Notes: a model not told the origin generated them from the letters alone. Positions 1 to 9,421 are shown, counted from the first letter of the stretch. The stretch: 64,000 nt of DNA from Butyrivibrio sp. (GCA_015056625.1 SVFY01000002.1:124001-188000), one strand, 5' to 3'. Program-made: numbers and translations.

Positions 1-746
1 CTGAATTGATGAGAGATGGCGAATGCAAAGAGGACTTCTGGTATTTTACCAAGGAGGACTATGATTTTCTTGTGGCCAATAACATTACAAGTGCAGAAGT
101 TATCTTTTCACAATACCCGGAAATGACCATCAAATATAGCGAGGCATTATATGACCATGAGGCTACGATAAATGCGCTTAATAAAGCAATGCGCCAGCAC
201 AGGGATGCCATAAGCAAGATAACACAGGTAAACACTGAGGAAGAACCTAAAGATGGGGAAGGAGCAGAGGACAGCAAAACATCTGGAGAGAATGCAGGAG
301 CTACCCCGCAGTATCGGGAAGGATATCCGTATTATACTCAGAAGATCACCGGAGATGTGCCACCAATAAAGGGCATGATTCCGACAATGTGTGAAACATG
401 GATAAAAGATGGCCATTATCATGTGTCTCTCTATGATGATAATTGGAATCGTGTATGTAAGCAGGATCTTCCTGCAGGCGACTGGTATACCCATCAATAT
501 GTGTACTTTACGTTTTTATCTGTTATGGATAATAATACTGTCGTATTTCAGATTGCAGGTTCAGACAGTCCGGTAAGTGGAAACATAAACTACGTACAAG
601 AGTCAGATATTGAAACAGAAAATGGATATACAGGATCTACTGACTACTTTAACCGTGATGATTACTCAGGGCCTCTTGATCAGTATGAAGGTCAGCAGGA
701 AATTGAATATCAGACTCCTACATTAAATGTACCAAATGAGGATTAA
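1..746 (+). CDS. Hypothetical protein, 5' end outside the window
   Basis: The reading frame is open from the left edge, so the true start probably lies upstream. An in-frame TTG-ATG at 6-11 is the first possible start inside the window and has no visible ribosome binding site. The visible part has about 246 residues. It has a helical N-terminal third, an acidic low-complexity linker at about residues 75-95 rich in E, D, G and S, and then a compact C-terminal domain rich in W, Y, H and D. I recognise no catalytic motif or family. The next gene, a lipoprotein, starts 4 bases after the stop, so the two are probably co-transcribed. A surface or secreted role is only a guess from that neighbour. 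Confidence 0.6.
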   Translation, partial: ELMRDGECKEDFWYFTKEDYDFLVANNITSAEVIFSQYPEMTIKYSEALYDHEATINALNKAMRQHRDAISKITQVNTEEEPKDGEGAEDSKTSGENAGATPQYREGYPYYTQKITGDVPPIKGMIPTMCETWIKDGHYHVSLYDDNWNRVCKQDLPAGDWYTHQYVYFTFLSVMDNNTVVFQIAGSDSPVSGNINYVQESDIETENGYTGSTDYFNRDDYSGPLDQYEGQQEIEYQTPTLNVPNED

Positions 747-750
747 TACT

Positions 751-1296
751 ATGAAAAAGAAAAAATATATAGCAGGTATTGTGCTTTTTATGACGCTGCT
801 TCTTGCAGGCTGCGGAAAAGAAAATGTGGCAGAAACAAACTCTGGAACAGAGGTTAGTACTACAACGGACGCCAAGGCGCTTGAAACAGAGACAGAAACT
901 TCAAATGAAGTATCAAAAGAGGAATTTGACCGCCTTGCAGCGGAGAATAAAGAGCTTTTGAATCAGGCTATGACTCTTATGTATGAGCAGCATCAGACTT
1001 TGGCAAATGAAGACCTCCTGCCATCATTTGAATCTGGTAAATTTTATACAGATACCACGATAAGACATCAGGAAATGACAGCTGCAGCTATGATGATGCA
1101 GAATGTGATCGATGGTACAAGCGACTATAGCTCGTTATTACCGGAGGTCCAAGACGTCAATATGCTTGAAGGAATCGAAATAGCGGACTTTGAAGAAGTT
1201 TCTAAGGAAGATCTTGCTGAGGCCATAGATGAGATAAGAGCTCAGAACGAAGCGCTTTCTGAGCTTATCAGTAAAATGTCGCCCAATAGCAAATGA
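751..1296 (+). CDS. Putative lipoprotein of unknown function
   Basis: The ATG at 751 follows a GAGGA ribosome binding site at 738-742. Earlier in-frame starts would overlap the upstream gene and spoil the signal peptide. The protein has 181 residues. A lysine-rich start and hydrophobic stretch end in the lipobox LLAGC, which predicts lipid attachment and display outside the membrane. After a Thr/Glu-rich linker the rest is acidic and probably helical, with heptad-like segments (for example FDRLAAENKELLNQAMTLM), so a coiled-coil is plausible. I recognise no enzymatic motif. It lies 4 bases after the preceding hypothetical gene and is followed by a leader region that serves a different transcription unit. 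Confidence 0.75.
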   Translation: MKKKKYIAGIVLFMTLLLAGCGKENVAETNSGTEVSTTTDAKALETETETSNEVSKEEFDRLAAENKELLNQAMTLMYEQHQTLANEDLLPSFESGKFYTDTTIRHQEMTAAAMMMQNVIDGTSDYSSLLPEVQDVNMLEGIEIADFEEVSKEDLAEAIDEIRAQNEALSELISKMSPNSK

Positions 1297-1323
1297 TCGT
1301 ATAAAGGATGAAACGAAACGGTT

Positions 1324-1376
1324 TTGGCAACGCCGCCGGAGAGTGAGTAAAATTATATAGCTCAAGTTATACTTGA
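1324..1376 (+). promoter_or_regulatory. Candidate promoter and palindromic operator for the XRE-HD gene
   Basis: TTGGCA (1324-1329), an 18-base spacer and TAAAAT (1348-1353) form a plausible housekeeping promoter. About 8 bases downstream lies the 15-bp palindrome TCAAGT-TAT-ACTTGA (1362-1376), near the expected transcription start. It could be an operator for the XRE protein encoded next. The promoter and operator roles are inference. Confidence 0.35.
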
Positions 1377-1386
1377 AATTAGTCTT

Positions 1387-1430
1387 GAAACCTAAATCCA
1401 TACTAGCTAGAATGGACTTAGGTTTCTCTT
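1387..1430 (+). terminator. Hairpin between the lipoprotein and the XRE-HD gene
   Basis: Arms 1387-1401 and 1412-1426 pair over 14 positions with one mismatch and a 10-base loop, followed by TCTTTAT. It could terminate upstream transcription. It also lies downstream of the candidate promoter at 1324-1353, so it could act as an attenuator in the leader. Confidence 0.5.
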
Positions 1431-1459
1431 TATGATGAGGGCATAAGGAGGGTATGCAA

Positions 1460-2275
1460 ATGAGCATTGGAACAAATATCAAGGGACTTCGTGAGGAAAG
1501 AGGACTTACCCAGGAGCAGATTGCAGAAGCTCTTGGTGTTAGCTTCCAGGCGGTTTCATCCTGGGAGAGGGATGAGTACAAGCCGGACACTGACAGAGTC
1601 ATTAAGCTTGCTGAGGTGTTTGATGTTTCTGTGTCAGCAATTCTTGAGGAGAAGCACAAAGCCTTTAAGACCAAGGAAGCTATCTATAACTGGGAACACA
1701 TGAAGACCTACGTTAAGACTTCAGCCAAGAACCTGGGCCTTGAAAATGCCTTTAAGGCTGTGGATTTTGCGGTGGAGGCCCATGAGGGACAAAAGAGAAA
1801 GAGGTCTGTTATCCCATATATCTATCACCCGCTTAATCTTGCATGTCACGCTCTTTCCATGGATATAAAAGAGGACGATGTGATAGCGGCCTGCATGCTT
1901 CACGATGTGGTGGAGGACTGCGGAGTTAAGCTATCTGACCTTCCCGTGGATGATGATACAAAAGAGATAGTAAGGCTGATGACTCGTCCAAAATGTTCAG
2001 ATAAAGAGAGGGATGAGGTCAACAGGCGTTACTACTCTGAGATGGAGAAAAATCCAAAGGCCTGCCTTGTAAAGTGCCTGGACAGATGTAATAACTTAAC
2101 CACAATGTCTTTTGGCCTCAGCAGGGATAGGATATACAGGATGATAAAAGAAACAGAGGAATATTACCCGAAGCTCATTGCTGTGCTTAAGGCAACGCCA
2201 AGGTACAACAGCGCTTCCTGGCTACTTAGATACCAGATGGAGAGCATGCTTGATATTTACAAGAGACTTATGTGA
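1460..2275 (+). CDS. XRE-family regulator fused to a (p)ppGpp-hydrolase-like HD domain
   Basis: The ATG at 1460 lies 8 bases after AAGGAGG (1445-1451). The in-frame ATG at 1454 is too close to that site. The protein has 271 residues. Residues 1-65 form a classic XRE helix-turn-helix (GLTQEQIAEALGVSFQAVSSWE). Residues about 95-225 resemble the HD hydrolase domain of SpoT and MESH1. They carry H123 in a YHPL motif, HD at 148-149, ED at 152-153 and a D208/N211 motif (LDRCNNL), the expected metal and catalytic set. No synthetase, TGS or ACT domain follows. By family knowledge such domains remove the 3'-pyrophosphate from (p)ppGpp or related nucleotides. Coupling to DNA binding suggests a nucleotide-responsive regulator, but the substrate is unproven. 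The stop overlaps the start region of the next gene, without overlapping its chosen ATG. Confidence 0.8.
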   Translation: MSIGTNIKGLREERGLTQEQIAEALGVSFQAVSSWERDEYKPDTDRVIKLAEVFDVSVSAILEEKHKAFKTKEAIYNWEHMKTYVKTSAKNLGLENAFKAVDFAVEAHEGQKRKRSVIPYIYHPLNLACHALSMDIKEDDVIAACMLHDVVEDCGVKLSDLPVDDDTKEIVRLMTRPKCSDKERDEVNRRYYSEMEKNPKACLVKCLDRCNNLTTMSFGLSRDRIYRMIKETEEYYPKLIAVLKATPRYNSASWLLRYQMESMLDIYKRLM

Positions 2276-2289
2276 AAAAAGGGGAGCAG

Positions 2290-3441
2290 ATGAAACTATT
2301 AATTCATGATCTAAGTGACGAGGAATGGCAAGAAGTAGCAGATAGCTACGAGGGCTATGAAGTAATATCTGATAATGGAACAATTAAGCCTTGTGTTGGA
2401 TGTTTTGGCTGCTGGCTTAAGACTCCGGGGAAGTGTCTTATAGACGATGGATATAGCAGAATGGGAGAGCTGATCCACAAGGCTTCAGAAGTGGTGGTGA
2501 TCAGCAGATACACCTACGGCGGCTTTAGCAGCTTTGTCAAGAACTTGTTTGACAGGAGTATCGGACTTGTCCTTCCCTTTATGTTCATCAAGGATGGTGA
2601 GATGCATCATAAAAAGAGATACGAAGAGGAAAAAGAGATCTCTTTTATCTTCAGGAAAAGTGGTTTCTCTGAAGAAGAAAAAGCCCATGCCAGGCAGTAC
2701 GTAGAGGCTGTTTGCAGAAACTTTCATGGGATCATAAAGAAAGTGGAGTTTGAAGAGTGCATCGAAAGTAAGACTGTAAATTTATTTGAAAGACAAAGAG
2801 AATACGGCGGAAAAACTGTTCTTATTAACGGTAGCCTAAGAGGTGATAACTCCAATTCTAAGAAGTTTATGGACAGGCTTTCTGGAAAACTTGGGGACGC
2901 TGCAGTTTCTTTTAATCTTTTGTCTTATTTAAATAAATATGAGGAACTGGCACAGATCGTTTCATCTGCAGATAAGGTCGTTTTTGTTATGCCTCTTTAT
3001 GTGGACGGAATTCCTTCACAAGTTCTTCGGCTTATGGAAATGCTTGAAAAATCCGGTAAAGATCCTGATAAGAAGATCTACTGCATAGCCAATATGGGAT
3101 TTTATGAGTCTCATCAGATAAGAAACCTTCTTAGCATGGTCAAAGAATGGGCTGATAAATCTGGATTTACCTACTGTGGCGGTCTTGCAATTGGGTCCGG
3201 AGAGATGGTGGGCAGCATGATGAAAATGCCAGATCCTTCTAAAGGTCCTGCAAGAAATGTGACCCTAGGAATTGATGAGGTAGCAAGGGCTGTTGAAGTC
3301 GGAACGTCTATTTCTGATATTTATGCTGATGCCCACAAGTTCCCAAGATTTTTGTATATGCTCGCTGCCAATTTAGGTTGGCCAAAGGGAGCTAAGGCAA
3401 ATGGCATTAAGCCAAAAGAACTTTATCGCAGGTGCGATTAA
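2290..3441 (+). CDS. Tandem flavodoxin-fold NAD(P)H-dependent FMN reductase-like protein
   Basis: The ATG at 2290 follows AAAAGGGGAG. An upstream in-frame GTG at 2272 overlaps the previous stop and is less likely. The protein has 383 residues. The first half (about residues 1-160) has features of the NADPH-dependent FMN reductase family, including a CVGCFGCWLKTPGKC cysteine cluster and a YTYGGFSSFVKNLFDRS segment. A second flavodoxin-like unit begins near residue 175 with LINGSLRGDNSNSKKF and continues with VFVMPLYVDGIPSQVLRLME. Two fused domains are unusual, since most relatives have one. The cysteines suggest redox sensing or an iron-sulfur site, as in iron-sulfur flavoproteins, but this is uncertain. 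It is probably co-transcribed with the XRE-HD gene, 14 bases upstream. Confidence 0.7.
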   Translation: MKLLIHDLSDEEWQEVADSYEGYEVISDNGTIKPCVGCFGCWLKTPGKCLIDDGYSRMGELIHKASEVVVISRYTYGGFSSFVKNLFDRSIGLVLPFMFIKDGEMHHKKRYEEEKEISFIFRKSGFSEEEKAHARQYVEAVCRNFHGIIKKVEFEECIESKTVNLFERQREYGGKTVLINGSLRGDNSNSKKFMDRLSGKLGDAAVSFNLLSYLNKYEELAQIVSSADKVVFVMPLYVDGIPSQVLRLMEMLEKSGKDPDKKIYCIANMGFYESHQIRNLLSMVKEWADKSGFTYCGGLAIGSGEMVGSMMKMPDPSKGPARNVTLGIDEVARAVEVGTSISDIYADAHKFPRFLYMLAANLGWPKGAKANGIKPKELYRRCD

Positions 3442-3496
3442 ATATGATATCATAGACATACCGCACGAAAATTATTTTGCTCAAGGAGAATTATAT

Positions 3497-4480
3497 ATGC
3501 GACGCAGGTTGATCATAGCAGCTTTACTTGGTGCTATCAGCACTATGATGTTTTCTACTACAGTATTTGCAGCAACTAATGAACTTACAGGCCTTCCGGT
3601 GGATGATTCCATAGCGGCCCAAAGACCTGTAGCTATCATGGTTGACAATGAAAAGAAGGCACTTGCACACTTCGGAACCGGGGAAGCTGATATTGTATAT
3701 GAGATGATGAACAGCACAGCTAACGGCAGGATCACAAGACTTATGTGCCTTTATAAGGACTGGCAGAACCTTGGCCAGACAGGCAGCATAAGAAGTGCAA
3801 GAACAACCAATGTCATGCTGACAGGAGAGTATAACGCTGTTCTTGTTCATGACGGTGGACCAAAATATATTAAGACATATCTGGCGAAAGATTATGCAGC
3901 CCACCTAAGCGGCAGCTTTTCAAGGATCAAGAATGGCAAGCCTACTGAGTACACAGAGTACTGCTTCGGCTCTGAGCTTGTTTCAAGATTTGCTAAGGCT
4001 GGACTTCCAACTACATATACTTACGGACTAGAGAGGCCTACGCATTTTCTTTTCAACGATGCTGACGTTGTAAGGGAAGGCGCACCTGCAGGCACAGTTG
4101 ATCTTAATGGGGTATTTCCACACAACAGAAGTATACTTACATTCAATCCGGAAACAAGGACCTATGACTATTCAGAATATGGCGCTCTTCACCAGGACGC
4201 AGAAGATGGCCAGACTCTTAGTTTCAAAGATGTTATCCTTCAGGAAGTTTCTTTTAACCTGCTTGATAAGAATGGATATATGACCTATAACGTTGTGGGA
4301 TCTGGAAATGGATATTATATCTCAAACGGCGTCGCTATTCCCATTACCTGGACAAAGGGAAGTGAGACAGGATTTACCCACTTTTATGACGCGGGCGGAG
4401 CAGAGCTTATGATCAACAGAGGCAAGGTTTATATAGGGCTTGTGCCTTCTGACAGTTGGGGAAGTGTGGTAATAGGTTGA
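3497..4480 (+). CDS. Exported DUF3048 (YerB-like) protein
   Basis: The ATG at 3497 has AAGGAGAA at 3483-3490. The product has 327 residues with a cleavable signal peptide (RRRLIIAALLGAISTMMFSTTVFAA) and no lipobox cysteine. The mature part begins ELTGLPV and contains RPVAIMVDNEKKALAHFG, typical of the DUF3048 N-terminal domain of Bacillus YerB. The C-terminal domain (YDYSEYGALHQDAEDG through WTKGSETGFTHFYDAGG) matches the second DUF3048 domain. The molecular function of the family is unknown, and an envelope location is well supported. A strong terminator follows, so it closes the upstream unit or forms its own. Confidence 0.85.
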   Translation: MRRRLIIAALLGAISTMMFSTTVFAATNELTGLPVDDSIAAQRPVAIMVDNEKKALAHFGTGEADIVYEMMNSTANGRITRLMCLYKDWQNLGQTGSIRSARTTNVMLTGEYNAVLVHDGGPKYIKTYLAKDYAAHLSGSFSRIKNGKPTEYTEYCFGSELVSRFAKAGLPTTYTYGLERPTHFLFNDADVVREGAPAGTVDLNGVFPHNRSILTFNPETRTYDYSEYGALHQDAEDGQTLSFKDVILQEVSFNLLDKNGYMTYNVVGSGNGYYISNGVAIPITWTKGSETGFTHFYDAGGAELMINRGKVYIGLVPSDSWGSVVIG

Positions 4481-4503
4481 AAAACTGAATTTTATAGAAT
4501 TAG

Positions 4504-4530
4504 AAGGACGGTCTTGGGCCGTCCTTTTTC
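4504..4530 (+). terminator. Rho-independent terminator after the DUF3048 gene
   Basis: An 8-bp perfect stem (4504-4511 with 4519-4526, AAGGACGG/CCGTCCTT) with a 7-base loop, followed by a short T run. It lies 23 bases after the stop codon. Confidence 0.85.
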
Positions 4531-4591
4531 AGACAAAGACTTAGCCCTTCAAGGAAAATGCTAAGACTGTGACAGCAAATGGAGACTTATC

Positions 4592-5419
4592 ATGAGCGTA
4601 GAAGCATATTTAAATCCGGATTTTACAGTAGGCAAGAAGCTCTTATTTCTTTTAGTAACAGCTGCCTTATTAGGTATCGGAATAGGTTTTATATATCTGG
4701 TATCACTTCTTGTTCTTGAAAGGGATATACCGGTGGGGAACAGGAAACAGGCAGTTCTTGGAGCACTGGAAGACAAGGTACAGAGATTTTTTGAGATGAT
4801 AATTGCAGGGACTTCCGTTATGTCTTTTTCCTGCGCATATGTTATCATCAACCATATAAATACGCTAGTACAGTCCGGGGTAGCAGGGAATCTGACGCCT
4901 ATGGAACAGCGCCTTATTGAGGCCTGGGCAGAGGGCAAGGACTTCGTGCTTCTTTTGCTCATCTGTTTATCCTGTGTGATCAATACTATTTTGGATTCTC
5001 TGATCATTCCCTTAAAGAAGCTGTCCAAGGCGGAAAAGGCTACCATGAGGATGCTGGCGATGTTCTATGTCATTATCCTTCTTGTGTACCTTAACTACAT
5101 TGGGGATGAAAGCCAATACAGCCCGGTTATGATGTACTATTTCGGACTGATGATAGGTAGATTTGTTTACTTTGATGCTTCCTTCAAAGACTTTTTGGAA
5201 GCTTTAAAAAATATGTTCTTTAACCTGCCATATATGGTTCTTAGCCTGGTACTTACAGGGGCACTGTGTGCTTTTGGCTTTGGAGCAGGGTATTTCCTTG
5301 AGAGGAACTACTTTATAATGGGTATCTTTTATACACATTTATTCATGCTTGCATGCATTTTTGTTATCCATCTTGTGTGGATGATAGTTAAATGGGCTGG
5401 CAATAAAGATAAAGAATAA
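4592..5419 (+). CDS. Multi-pass membrane protein of unknown function
   Basis: The ATG at 4592 is 6 bases after GGAGA (4581-4585). The protein has 275 residues with about six or seven hydrophobic segments, near residues 17-42, 68-92, 117-140, 152-170, 178-195, 212-235 and 245-268. They are separated by short charged loops, with a lysine-rich C-terminus. There are no conserved catalytic motifs, no ATPase and no obvious transporter signature. It sits between the DUF3048 terminator and the nicotinamidase gene, which starts 27 bases downstream, so the two may share a transcript. I do not recognise the family. Confidence 0.65.
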   Translation: MSVEAYLNPDFTVGKKLLFLLVTAALLGIGIGFIYLVSLLVLERDIPVGNRKQAVLGALEDKVQRFFEMIIAGTSVMSFSCAYVIINHINTLVQSGVAGNLTPMEQRLIEAWAEGKDFVLLLLICLSCVINTILDSLIIPLKKLSKAEKATMRMLAMFYVIILLVYLNYIGDESQYSPVMMYYFGLMIGRFVYFDASFKDFLEALKNMFFNLPYMVLSLVLTGALCAFGFGAGYFLERNYFIMGIFYTHLFMLACIFVIHLVWMIVKWAGNKDKE

Positions 5420-5446
5420 AATATTGGCATTATGGAGGATATTAGT

Positions 5447-5968
5447 ATGAGAAAGTTATTAGTGGTAATCGACATGCAGAAGGACTTTATTGACGGAGCT
5501 CTTGGCACTAAGGAGGCAGTGGCTATTGTTCCAGCTGTTGTAGAGAAGATAAAGAGCTATGACATTGGTGACGTATTTGCCACAAGAGATACCCACCAGG
5601 AAAACTATATGGAGACCCAGGAGGGAGCTAATCTTCCAGTACCTCACTGCATCGAGGGAACTGAAGGATGGGAGATAGATAAGGAAGTAGCCAAGGTCCT
5701 TGAAGGCGCAACCATCATCAATAAGCCTACCTTTGGATCAACCATCCTTGCTGATGAGATAGCTCAGATTGCTGCAAAAGAGGAGATTGAGATAGAGCTT
5801 GTGGGACTTTGCACAGATATCTGCGTTGTTTCAAATGCGCTTATCTTAAAGGCTGTTATGCCTGAAGTTAAGATATCTCTGGACTCAAAGTGCTGCGCCG
5901 GAGTAACACCACAAAAACACGAAGCAGCTCTTGAAACCATGCGCTCCTGCCAGATAAATGTGATGTAA
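5447..5968 (+). CDS. pncA: Nicotinamidase (isochorismatase-like cysteine hydrolase)
   Basis: The ATG at 5447 is 7 bases after GGAGGA (5434-5439). The in-frame ATG at 5432 overlaps that site. The protein has 173 residues, the usual size. The catalytic triad is visible as D9 (VVIDMQKDF), K93 (NKPTFGS) and C126 (LCTDICVV). The nicotinamidase metal-binding motif TRDTHQENY gives D48 and H50, and PHCIEGTEGWEI is the expected substrate-side loop. The enzyme converts nicotinamide to nicotinate for NAD salvage in the cytoplasm. The motifs fit nicotinamidase better than other isochorismatase-fold enzymes. A very large inverted repeat begins 2 bases after the stop. Confidence 0.88.
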   Translation: MRKLLVVIDMQKDFIDGALGTKEAVAIVPAVVEKIKSYDIGDVFATRDTHQENYMETQEGANLPVPHCIEGTEGWEIDKEVAKVLEGATIINKPTFGSTILADEIAQIAAKEEIEIELVGLCTDICVVSNALILKAVMPEVKISLDSKCCAGVTPQKHEAALETMRSCQINVM

Positions 5969-5969
5969 T

Positions 5970-6099
5970 AAACAAGACACGGGGACGGCTCTGCTTTCCT
6001 GACACGGGGACGGTTCTACTGTCAGGTTTTATTCAGATAAAACCTGACAGTAGAACCGTCCCCGTGTCAGGAAAGCAGAGCCGTCCCCGTGTCTTGTTT
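5970..6099. repeat. Perfect 63-bp inverted repeat with 4-base loop and nested repeat units
   Basis: Arms 5970-6032 and 6037-6099 are perfectly complementary over all 63 bp, with a central TCAG. Each arm holds two related subunits starting GACACGGGGACGG: at 5976 (after an AA) and at 6001, the second continuing TTCTACTGTC. So the core occurs four times, twice per strand. The sequence is much more GC-rich than its surroundings. It could stop transcription from pncA, because the right arm ends in a T run, but its size and internal duplication suggest a mobile or REP-like palindromic repeat. Confidence 0.95.
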
Positions 6100-6254
6100 T
6101 TTCTCTCATCACCAATGTCACATATGTACATTTTTACTTTACTGCTTTAAAGCAAGTTGTGCATATTTTATACTTTTTGTGTGATAATCAGACAAAATAT
6201 GTACAAGATTTTTGTTAATAAGTACAAAAAATAAAATAATTATAAACAACACTA

Positions 6255-6283
6255 TTGCATTTTGCACAAAGAGGGGATATGAT
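6255..6283 (+). promoter_or_regulatory. Candidate promoter of the glpP leader
   Basis: TTGCAT (6255-6260), a 17-base spacer and TATGAT (6278-6283). Initiation near 6290 would give a leader of about 180 nt. That leader contains short complementary segments (CGTTAA with TTAACG, ACTGA with TCAGT) upstream of the terminator hairpin. The sequence TTGCACAAAG at 6262-6271 also occurs at 9422-9431, in the promoter region of the first flavoprotein gene. Confidence 0.5.
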
Positions 6284-6395
6284 TAAGTTGTCGTTAAGAA
6301 CTGACCGATAGTCGAGATTGTTATATTTGGATTCTTGGAAAGTTAACGGTGGCAATATGATCAGTCATTATTTAAAAATTATAGAGAGCCTTGAG

Positions 6396-6455
6396 AAGAG
6401 AGTAAGGGTTAAATGAGGGAGAACCTCATTTTACTTTGTTTGCTCTCTTTTTTAT
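6396..6455 (+). terminator. Leader terminator upstream of glpP
   Basis: The inner stem is AAATGAGG/CCTCATTT (6411-6418 with 6424-6431) and the outer stem pairs 6396-6402 with 6443-6449 (AAGAGAG with CTCTCTT). A run of Ts follows directly. It ends 15 bases before the glpP start, so it must be read through for glpP expression. GlpP of Bacillus is an RNA-binding antiterminator of glp leaders, which makes this a likely autoregulatory target. Confidence 0.75.
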
Positions 6456-6469
6456 TTGACTAAATAGGT

Positions 6470-7051
6470 ATGAAAAATCGTGAATTTATTAACAAGATTG
6501 AGATAAATCCTATCATCGCTGCAGTGAAAAATGATGAAGGACTTGCAACAGCACTTACAGAGGATGTGGAGATCATCTTCGTTCTATACGGGGATATATG
6601 TACGATTCCAGGAATAGTAAAAAAGATAAAACAGGCCGGTAAGGTGGCCATGGTCCATGTGGACCTTATAACAGGTCTTAATAACTCCAAGGATGTGTGT
6701 CTTGATTTTATCAAGAATAACACAGAGGCAGACGGGATCATTACAACAAAGAGCAACCTCATAGCCCATGCCAAGGAACTGGAGCTCAATACAGTACTAA
6801 GGTATTTTATCCTGGACAGTATGGCACTTCAGAATATTGAAAAGCAGGCAAAGAGCCCAGGGGTAAGACCGGATATCATAGAGTTTTTACCGGGGATAGT
6901 TCTTCCCAAGATGATCAAGAGGATCAACAAGGTCAGCAGAGTTCCAATAATTGCAGGGGGCCTTATAGCTGACAAGGAAGATGTTATGAACGCTCTGGAC
7001 GCCGGAGCGCTTGCAATCTCAACCACCAATGAGACGGTTTGGGGGCTTTAA
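6470..7051 (+). CDS. glpP: Glycerol uptake operon antiterminator GlpP
   Basis: The protein has 193 residues, the usual GlpP length. It shows the family's TIM-barrel-like pattern: NPIIAAVKNDEGL at the start, FVLYGDICTIPGIVKKIK, VHVDLITGL, DGIITTKSNLIAHAK, DIIEFLPGIVLPKMI and PIIAGGLIADKEDV. In Bacillus, glycerol-3-phosphate-loaded GlpP binds leader RNA and prevents termination. Here the gene is followed directly by glpK and glpF and then the glycerol-3-phosphate-oxidising genes. Terminator hairpins occur in its own leader, just after it, and upstream of the first flavoprotein gene. The start at 6470 has only a weak ribosome binding site (TAGGT), which suggests low translation. Confidence 0.9.
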   Translation: MKNREFINKIEINPIIAAVKNDEGLATALTEDVEIIFVLYGDICTIPGIVKKIKQAGKVAMVHVDLITGLNNSKDVCLDFIKNNTEADGIITTKSNLIAHAKELELNTVLRYFILDSMALQNIEKQAKSPGVRPDIIEFLPGIVLPKMIKRINKVSRVPIIAGGLIADKEDVMNALDAGALAISTTNETVWGL

Positions 7052-7058
7052 AGAGAAG

Positions 7059-8617
<1,559 letters not shown>

Positions 8618-8681
8618 TCCAGAGCAAGTCTAAATTAGTGAGGAAAAAAATTTACATATACTCAAAAGGGGGTAAAAACAA

Positions 8682-9404
8682 ATGAGTGTTTATTTAGGTG
8701 AGTTTATTGGAACAATGTTACTGGTACTCCTTGGCGATGGCGTTTGCTGTAACGTTAGCCTTGAGAAGTCAGGCTTCAAGGGCGGCGGAGCTGTTCACAT
8801 CCTTATTGGATGGGGTATGGCAGTTATGGTTCCTGCATTTGCAATGAGCAATTTCACAGGATGCCCTTCAGCATTTAACCCTGCAGTTACAATTGGTATT
8901 GCTATCAGAAGCGGTGACTGGAGCACAGTTGCTGGACAGATCGTAGCTCAGATGCTCGGTGGCTTCCTTGGCGCAGCTATCCTTATGGTTCTCTACGGAG
9001 ATCACATCAAGGCTACAGCTAATGATGATGTTGTTCGCGGATGCTTCTGCACAGCACCTTCTATTCCTAACCAGGTTCTGAACTTCCTTTCAGAGTTTGT
9101 AGCTACATTCGTTCTTGTATTTACACTTGCTCTGATCCCTGCTGGAACAGACCGTGTTGTATGGCCTCTCGTTTACGGCGTAATCGTTGCTTGTGGCGCT
9201 TCCTTCGGTGGACTTACAGGATACGCTATGAACGCAGCAAGAGATACAGCTCCTCGTCTTGCATACCTCTGCCTTGCACCTAACTTTGGCAAGAAGAATG
9301 GTAACTGGAGCTATGGCTGGATCCCTGCAGTAGCACCTATCTGTGGCGGTATTGTTGCATCTCTTCTTTACAATGCACTTGCAGCTGCTCATATGTTTGG
9401 TTAA
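8682..9404 (+). CDS. glpF: Glycerol facilitator (aquaglyceroporin, MIP family)
   Basis: The protein has 240 residues with six hydrophobic segments plus two half-helices. It passively admits glycerol across the membrane for GlpK. The first pore motif is canonical (FNPAVT, N66-P67-A68). The second, normally NPARD, reads NAARD at residues 184-188, so the proline is replaced by alanine. The arginine and aspartate typical of glycerol channels are kept. The GGGGG-containing ribosome binding site is 9 bases before the ATG. It lies directly downstream of glpK and shares its biased codon use (GTT, CTT, TCC). Confidence 0.95.
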   Translation: MSVYLGEFIGTMLLVLLGDGVCCNVSLEKSGFKGGGAVHILIGWGMAVMVPAFAMSNFTGCPSAFNPAVTIGIAIRSGDWSTVAGQIVAQMLGGFLGAAILMVLYGDHIKATANDDVVRGCFCTAPSIPNQVLNFLSEFVATFVLVFTLALIPAGTDRVVWPLVYGVIVACGASFGGLTGYAMNAARDTAPRLAYLCLAPNFGKKNGNWSYGWIPAVAPICGGIVASLLYNALAAAHMFG

Positions 9405-9421
9405 TAAAATATGATTTGTGC

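Noticed and set aside
5970..6099. Ordinary rho-independent terminator of pncA
   Set aside because: The 63-bp perfect arms with internal duplicated units are far larger than a terminator, though termination may be a side effect.
6290..6395. Possible known riboswitch in the long glpP leader
   Set aside because: Short complementary segments exist, but I could not match them to any known riboswitch core. The GlpP-type leader terminator explains the regulation better.
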